A DNA stretch of 64,000 bases, taken from positions 3,348,001 to 3,412,000 of the forward strand of contig JAHREC010000018.1 in assembly GCA_020081605.1 (NCBI GenBank), in the 5' to 3' direction. The position numbers were made by a program, and so were the translations under genes. Source of the stretch: Albifimbria verrucaria. Taxonomy: Eukaryota > Ascomycota > Sordariomycetes > Hypocreales > Stachybotryaceae. The notes below the pieces were generated by a model that worked only from the letters and a program-made list of their open reading frames with translations, did no database searches and was not told where the DNA came from. Below, piece by piece: positions 59,996 through 64,000 of the stretch (its first letter is position 1; each line of letters starts with the position of its first letter).

Positions 59996-60169
59996 GACAT
60001 GCTGCTCTAATCAATCACGCGTTCTAGTTTGCCTATTATGTATAATATTTACACCGCTAGCATATTGAACGGGCCGGAAGGATACCAGTTCATTATCTTC
60101 CCAAACTTCAAGTGCCATTGAATAGCTGCGGCCAATTCTTGTCCCGTGAGCCCCAACACATGCTTACCG

Positions 60170-60521
60170 TGGAATATTTTCAGAGCAAATTCGCAGAGGC
60201 TCCTTCTATCATTCAAGCAGACGACGTGAATCATGCGATTCTTAGACATTAAACATTGACTCTCAAGGCGTAACTCAAGAGGGAGCTGAGGTTGCTTGCG
60301 TTGTGCTGAACCAAGACGTGGCGTTGTGGCTGGTAAGTGGCCCCTCTCCCATGTCATTATCACATGCTTTCTCCGACAACTCCATCATCAACCTCGACCG
60401 GACCACATGGGATTCCATTTCCCTAATCAAAGCCGTCAACAACCAGCTGTCGAGATTACCTGGAGACGCTTGGACCTTTTCGAGCATCACGATGCAGTTG
60501 GATCGCTCTAGCATCCAATAG
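60170..60521 (+). CDS. possible small hypothetical protein
   Basis: A weakly supported frame starts at 60170 (MLTVEYFQSKFAEAP). With one base restored in the short T run near 60251-60252, it continues through NIDSQGVTQEGAEVACVVLN to a TAG at 60521. The second half has C-ending codons (SDNSIINLDRTTWDSISL), which supports coding on this strand. I recognise no family. An opposite-strand frame (60049-60363) also reads fairly protein-like and contradicts this call. It may be a missed N-terminal part of the next gene. Confidence 0.3.
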
Positions 60522-60561
60522 GTTCTGCTCACAAGCAAGGGTCACCGTATCTTATGATGCC

Positions 60562-62482
60562 GTGTCTCTGCCACGGATTCCACACGTCCCCACCGGCAGG
60601 TTGGACGTTGCTTGTGATCGACGACGCTCCCTCGGCAAAATGGGGTTGATTGCGGTCGTCGTAGACGTCGCCAGTTTCTGGCACCAGGTATGCCTGCACC
60701 CGTGTCTTGCTCCCTCGTCTGGGAAGAGAAACGAGCTGTCCACCGCGTCGATGAATGTTGTTCTAATGCCATTACAGAAGCTGCTCAGCTGGTACTCGAG
60801 CAGGAATCCTGTCGAGCTATGGCTGGAGCAGCTACGCACCGCTGAGGCCTTTGAGGACTGGGAAGAGGCCGCTCTCCATCTCGACAATCTCTTGGGCCTT
60901 GATCTCTGGTGCGATTTCTCACCCAGGAACATGTTCATCACCAGCTGACTCAAACGATACAGGAGAAACAACCCAATCTCAAAGTTTTATGACTGGAGGC
61001 TCATCACCGAGCGCCTCGACTCTCTTATTGTAGCTCGGGAAGAGAGCAATTTCCAACAACTCGTCAACCTTCTGCGCTCTGGCCTCGTACGCAACCTGGG
61101 TAACGTGACGTCACCGAAGCTATTTAATCGTGCATTCGCCGGCACGAAGCATTTGATTGAAGAGTATATAATTCAGGTCGCCGAGTCGGTCGAAGACATT
61201 CGCGCCTTGCCTACTACTGTGGCTTCTGGTCTACATGGCAGTGGTGGCGCGTTAACGAATCAGATGAAGCTCGATTTTATTCACGACACTAGACAGGCAT
61301 TTGGAAGGAGTTCACTTGTTCTTCAAGGAGGCGCCATCTTCGGCTTGTGCCATCTCGGCGTTGTGAAGGCCTTTTTCCTCAGGGGCTTGCTCCCACGTAT
61401 CATCACAGGCACGGCAACGGGTGCGCTCATCGCCGCCTTGGTCGCGATTCATACAGAGGAGGAGTTGCCGGCCGTACTCGAGGGCGATGGGATCGATCTA
61501 TCTGCCTTTGCTTCGAAGCGGATTACTGATAAGGGTGGTGAGCTTTCTTCGGGTCAGACTTTTGCGTCAAGCTGGGAGACTCTTATGCGAAGAATTCGAC
61601 GGTTCACTCGTGAAGGTTATTTTTGGATGTGACGGTCCTCGAGGACTGCGTCAGGGCAAACGTCGGCGATCTCACGTTCGAGGAGGCGTATAACCGAAGC
61701 AAACGAGTGCTCAATATTACTGTTGCAACCGAAGGGCAGGACGGAGTACCTACTCTCCTGAATTACTTGACGGCCCCCAACGTGGTAAGTGTGGAGCATT
61801 GCCATAAACAAACAAGCAGGTGTCATTGCTAACACGCGCCCGCCAGTTAATTTGGACGGCCGCAGTGGCATCGAATGCCTCGTCGCCCTCGCTGTACGGC
61901 CGCCGTAAGGCTACCGTGCTTTGCAAGGATGCTCACGGTAACATCATCCCCTGGGCTCCGGCCAATACAACAGATTTTCATCACTGGACGCACGCTTCTT
62001 ACAATGACCGTGACTCGCCTCTACGACGCCTTGCCGAGCTTTTCAACGTCAATCATTTCATCGTTAGCCAAGCACGACCATACCTAATTCCCTTCCTGCA
62101 GTCAGACATGCACGGCCCGGCACTAGTCGAAACGCGAAGCAAGACGACGCAACTTTCGGTGTATCTAGCCCGCATGGTAGGTCTGGAAATCAGACACAGG
62201 CTGCGCCAGCTGGACACGTTGCGGCTACTCCCAGCAAGTATACGTCGTTTCCTGGTGGACGAGCAAATCCCAGCCGCCTCGATGACACTAGTGCCGGAAG
62301 TGTCAGGGACCGACTTCGTGCGCCTGCTGGAAACGCCGACGAAGGAGACGCTGAAGTATTGGATCCTGAAGGGTGAGAGGAGTGTGTGGCCAGCTGTGGC
62401 GGCCCTGAGGATCCGCTGCGCGGTCGAAAACGAACTCGACCGCTCCTACCAGGTGGTACGAAAGCTCAAGGCTGGGGTCTGA
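60562..62482 (+). CDS. patatin-like protein lacking canonical catalytic residues
   Basis: This belongs to the fungal patatin/TGL family of lipid hydrolases. The start is uncertain: the frame is open from about 60545 and the first ATG is at 60640. A membrane-like segment (GLIAVVVDVASFWHQ) is followed by introns near 60688-60777 and 60909-60956 (LDLW|RNNPISKFYDWRLI). The patatin core shows SSLVLQGGAIFGLCHLGVVK, then LLPRIITGTATGALIAALV, where GXSXG is expected, then YLTAPNV|LIWTAAVASN (intron about 61784-61845), HWTHASYNDRDSPL where the DG/DA motif is expected, and AELFNVNHFIVSQARP. So neither the Ser nor the Asp of the dyad is visible. One slip sits in a T run at 61620-61624. It may be a pseudoenzyme or a divergent subfamily. 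Confidence 0.8.
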
Positions 62483-64000
62483 AACGAAGGGCCAGCATGG
62501 CTAAGGCAAATGAAATCGAGCGGTAATGAAGATTGTTGGTTTCAAGCATGCATTCGTCTGGTGTGAGTGGAGAAAGGGTGGCAGGCGTTCATCTCAACGG
62601 CCAACCCATGACCGACCGGTTTCCTTGCGATGACTACAGAGAAACGAATGGGCCTATATGTCAGGATCATACTATGATGCCATTGTTGTCGTGCCCATTA
62701 TGGACTTGCAAATAAATTATCTCGGAATAGATGCAGTTCCTTCAGACTTTTTCCTGAGTGTGCGAGCCACACATCCAACCCTCTCGGCGACAGGATTCAT
62801 TTCCTTATAGAGTAAGAGCAACCATACATCCGGCACACGCAAGGCGAAGCTCCAAGGACCGAGCATGATACGACTCCGCCACGACCTAGCCGGAGCGAGG
62901 TTCCCGCGGAGCCTCCTGACGAATCTGTGCAGCCTGGCATACATGCGTCGACCCTGTGGGAGTTCGGAAATTGGAAATCTAAGCCAAGCCGGGTGCCGGT
63001 TAACACCCTATGATCTTCACTTGGATGACTTTGACATTTTTATCACTTGCAATTTTTGCATTTGCAAACTTTTGCACGTTGGCCCGGCCCCTCCCCTGCA
63101 AGGCTTTTTCCCGGGGATGAAAGTCTTGCAACAGCCCTGCCCGTTGACATGTTTTCTTCAGAAGCGCTCATCTGTTCCAGCGAGACGACTAAGCAAGGGC
63201 ATCAAGCGACAGCGTGAATGTATGCCTTGCGTATTGCGATTGCCAGCTTACCCCCAGGCAGCATGGGTTGGCGAAGTGACGTGGACGAATCATGGCCCCG
63301 GACAACTACGAACATTGTGGAGCAAATCTCTCTCGGATTCCCTTGCTTTAGTCCTGACGCCGTGCTTAAGGACGGTGATGCGGTTTTGTGGCGTTGAGTG
63401 CTCAAATCTGGCGCCGACTGAACATCCCGGCCGCCCACCGTCAGCCTGCCCACCATCCCGGCATGGTCTGGAGGTGCCGACGGGGTGCTGTCAGACCTTA
63501 GCCTTGCGCCACTAGTGGGATTCTTTCTTTCTTTTTCTAGAGCCCATGCTCTAGGTCGTGCGAGTTCGTGGATGGTGTGGGGGCATCTGATGGCGGTCGG
63601 TCACCACTGTTTACGGAGAAAGTTCCCGGTCCCTTGCGGGCGTATTGCTAGGTGGCTGTCGCCAAGCCGAATGGGGGTGTATGCTATGGATCACGGCGGG
63701 AATAAACCATCTGGCTCTTTGGCGATGGGAAATTACGTGGTCAAGGGGTGTGCAATTCTACTCTCCGCAACAACACTCCTTGACGTTGGCCGGAAGCTGG
63801 CCGGAAGCTGGCCGGAAACATGGGTTAGCCTTCCAGCGGTCACTAGTGTGGACACCCGTCGACAACGATTCTGCAAGATCGATGAGTTGGAGGAAGTCCC
63901 CACCCGCAAGAACTCGCTACGCGCGCAGGGAGTGTGTGGTGTGAATCGCGTGTGTTGACCTTCCAGCCAGTTCCGCAACTTGTGTTGATGAGCGGGGAGC
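62483..64000. other. right end of window, no gene seen
   Basis: This is 1.5 kb without a recognisable protein. Frames of 60-216 codons here lack domains and consistent codon bias. Short pyrimidine runs (63523-63539) and a small tandem repeat are present. Confidence 0.45.
63786..63817. repeat. 11-base tandem repeat
   Basis: The unit GCTGGCCGGAA is repeated almost three times without a mismatch (the first copy begins TTGGCCGGAA). Confidence 0.8.

Noticed and set aside
2749..62482. Pseudogenisation or programmed frameshifting as the cause of the many frame breaks
   Set aside because: The breaks hit unrelated single-copy essential genes, sit almost only in C/G runs and leave flanking codons unchanged. 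No slippery site with pseudoknot is common to them.
62865..63515. 216-codon plus-strand frame near the right end
   Set aside because: Cys/Pro-rich with no domain or bias; stop-free by chance in GC-rich DNA.

Overview
The window is nuclear DNA of a filamentous ascomycete (Pezizomycotina). Most likely it is a Sordariomycete of the Hypocreales type; this is inferred from protein style and gene set, not from a marker gene. Support comes from short introns (about 50-70 nt) with GTAAGT/GTATGT donors, C/G-rich third codon positions, CT-rich leaders, a HET-domain gene, and a row of conserved eukaryotic housekeeping genes in both orientations. I found no rRNA, tRNA, CRISPR or recognisable transposon.

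Layout, left to right: a small His-rich ORF (0.7-0.9 kb, -); OST1/ribophorin I (2.7-4.3, -); hexokinase (5.6-8.0, +) converging on the arginine methyltransferase RMT2 (8.1-9.4, -); the polyphosphate polymerase VTC4 (11.1-13.5, +); a cystathionine gamma-synthase-like enzyme (14.1-15.9, +) converging on a HET-domain protein (16.3-19.2, -); MCM4 (19.6-22.8, -) divergent from coatomer zeta (23.2-24.0, +), which converges on SUA5 (24.1-25.4, -); COG4 (26.0-28.4, -); the PMR1-type Ca2+/Mn2+ ATPase (29.0-32.4, -) divergent from the cohesin kleisin RAD21 (33.8-35.7, +); tubulin cofactor A (36.4-36.8, +); THO7 (37.0-38.1, -); a five-finger CCCH protein (38.5-40.1, +); a Sel1-repeat DSF2/Nif1-like protein (41.4-43.3, +); an F-box protein (44.0-46.1, +); a bZIP factor with a hydrophobic segment after the zipper (47.1-49.1, -); a 6 kb gene-poor stretch (50-56 kb); MOB2 (56.2-58.0, -); LEO1 (58.7-60.0, +); and a patatin-like protein without the usual catalytic residues (60.6-62.5, +). 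The last 1.5 kb shows no gene.

The genes do not form one pathway. Several serve the secretory route (OST1, coatomer zeta, COG4, PMR1), others S phase and chromosomes (MCM4, RAD21) or transcription and mRNP assembly (LEO1, THO7, the CCCH protein). The accessory element is the HET gene, which probably acts in non-self recognition.

An overriding property is that most of these essential genes are broken by small net losses, nearly always in a short C/G run, after which the frame resumes perfectly. I read this as a homopolymer under-calling artefact of the assembly and not as pseudogenes. Each gene span below therefore covers the whole locus, across introns and frame breaks. The most interesting biology is the patatin-like protein with GTATG in place of GXSXG, the possibly membrane-anchored bZIP factor with its long 5' region, and the MCB-type boxes in the MCM4 promoter.
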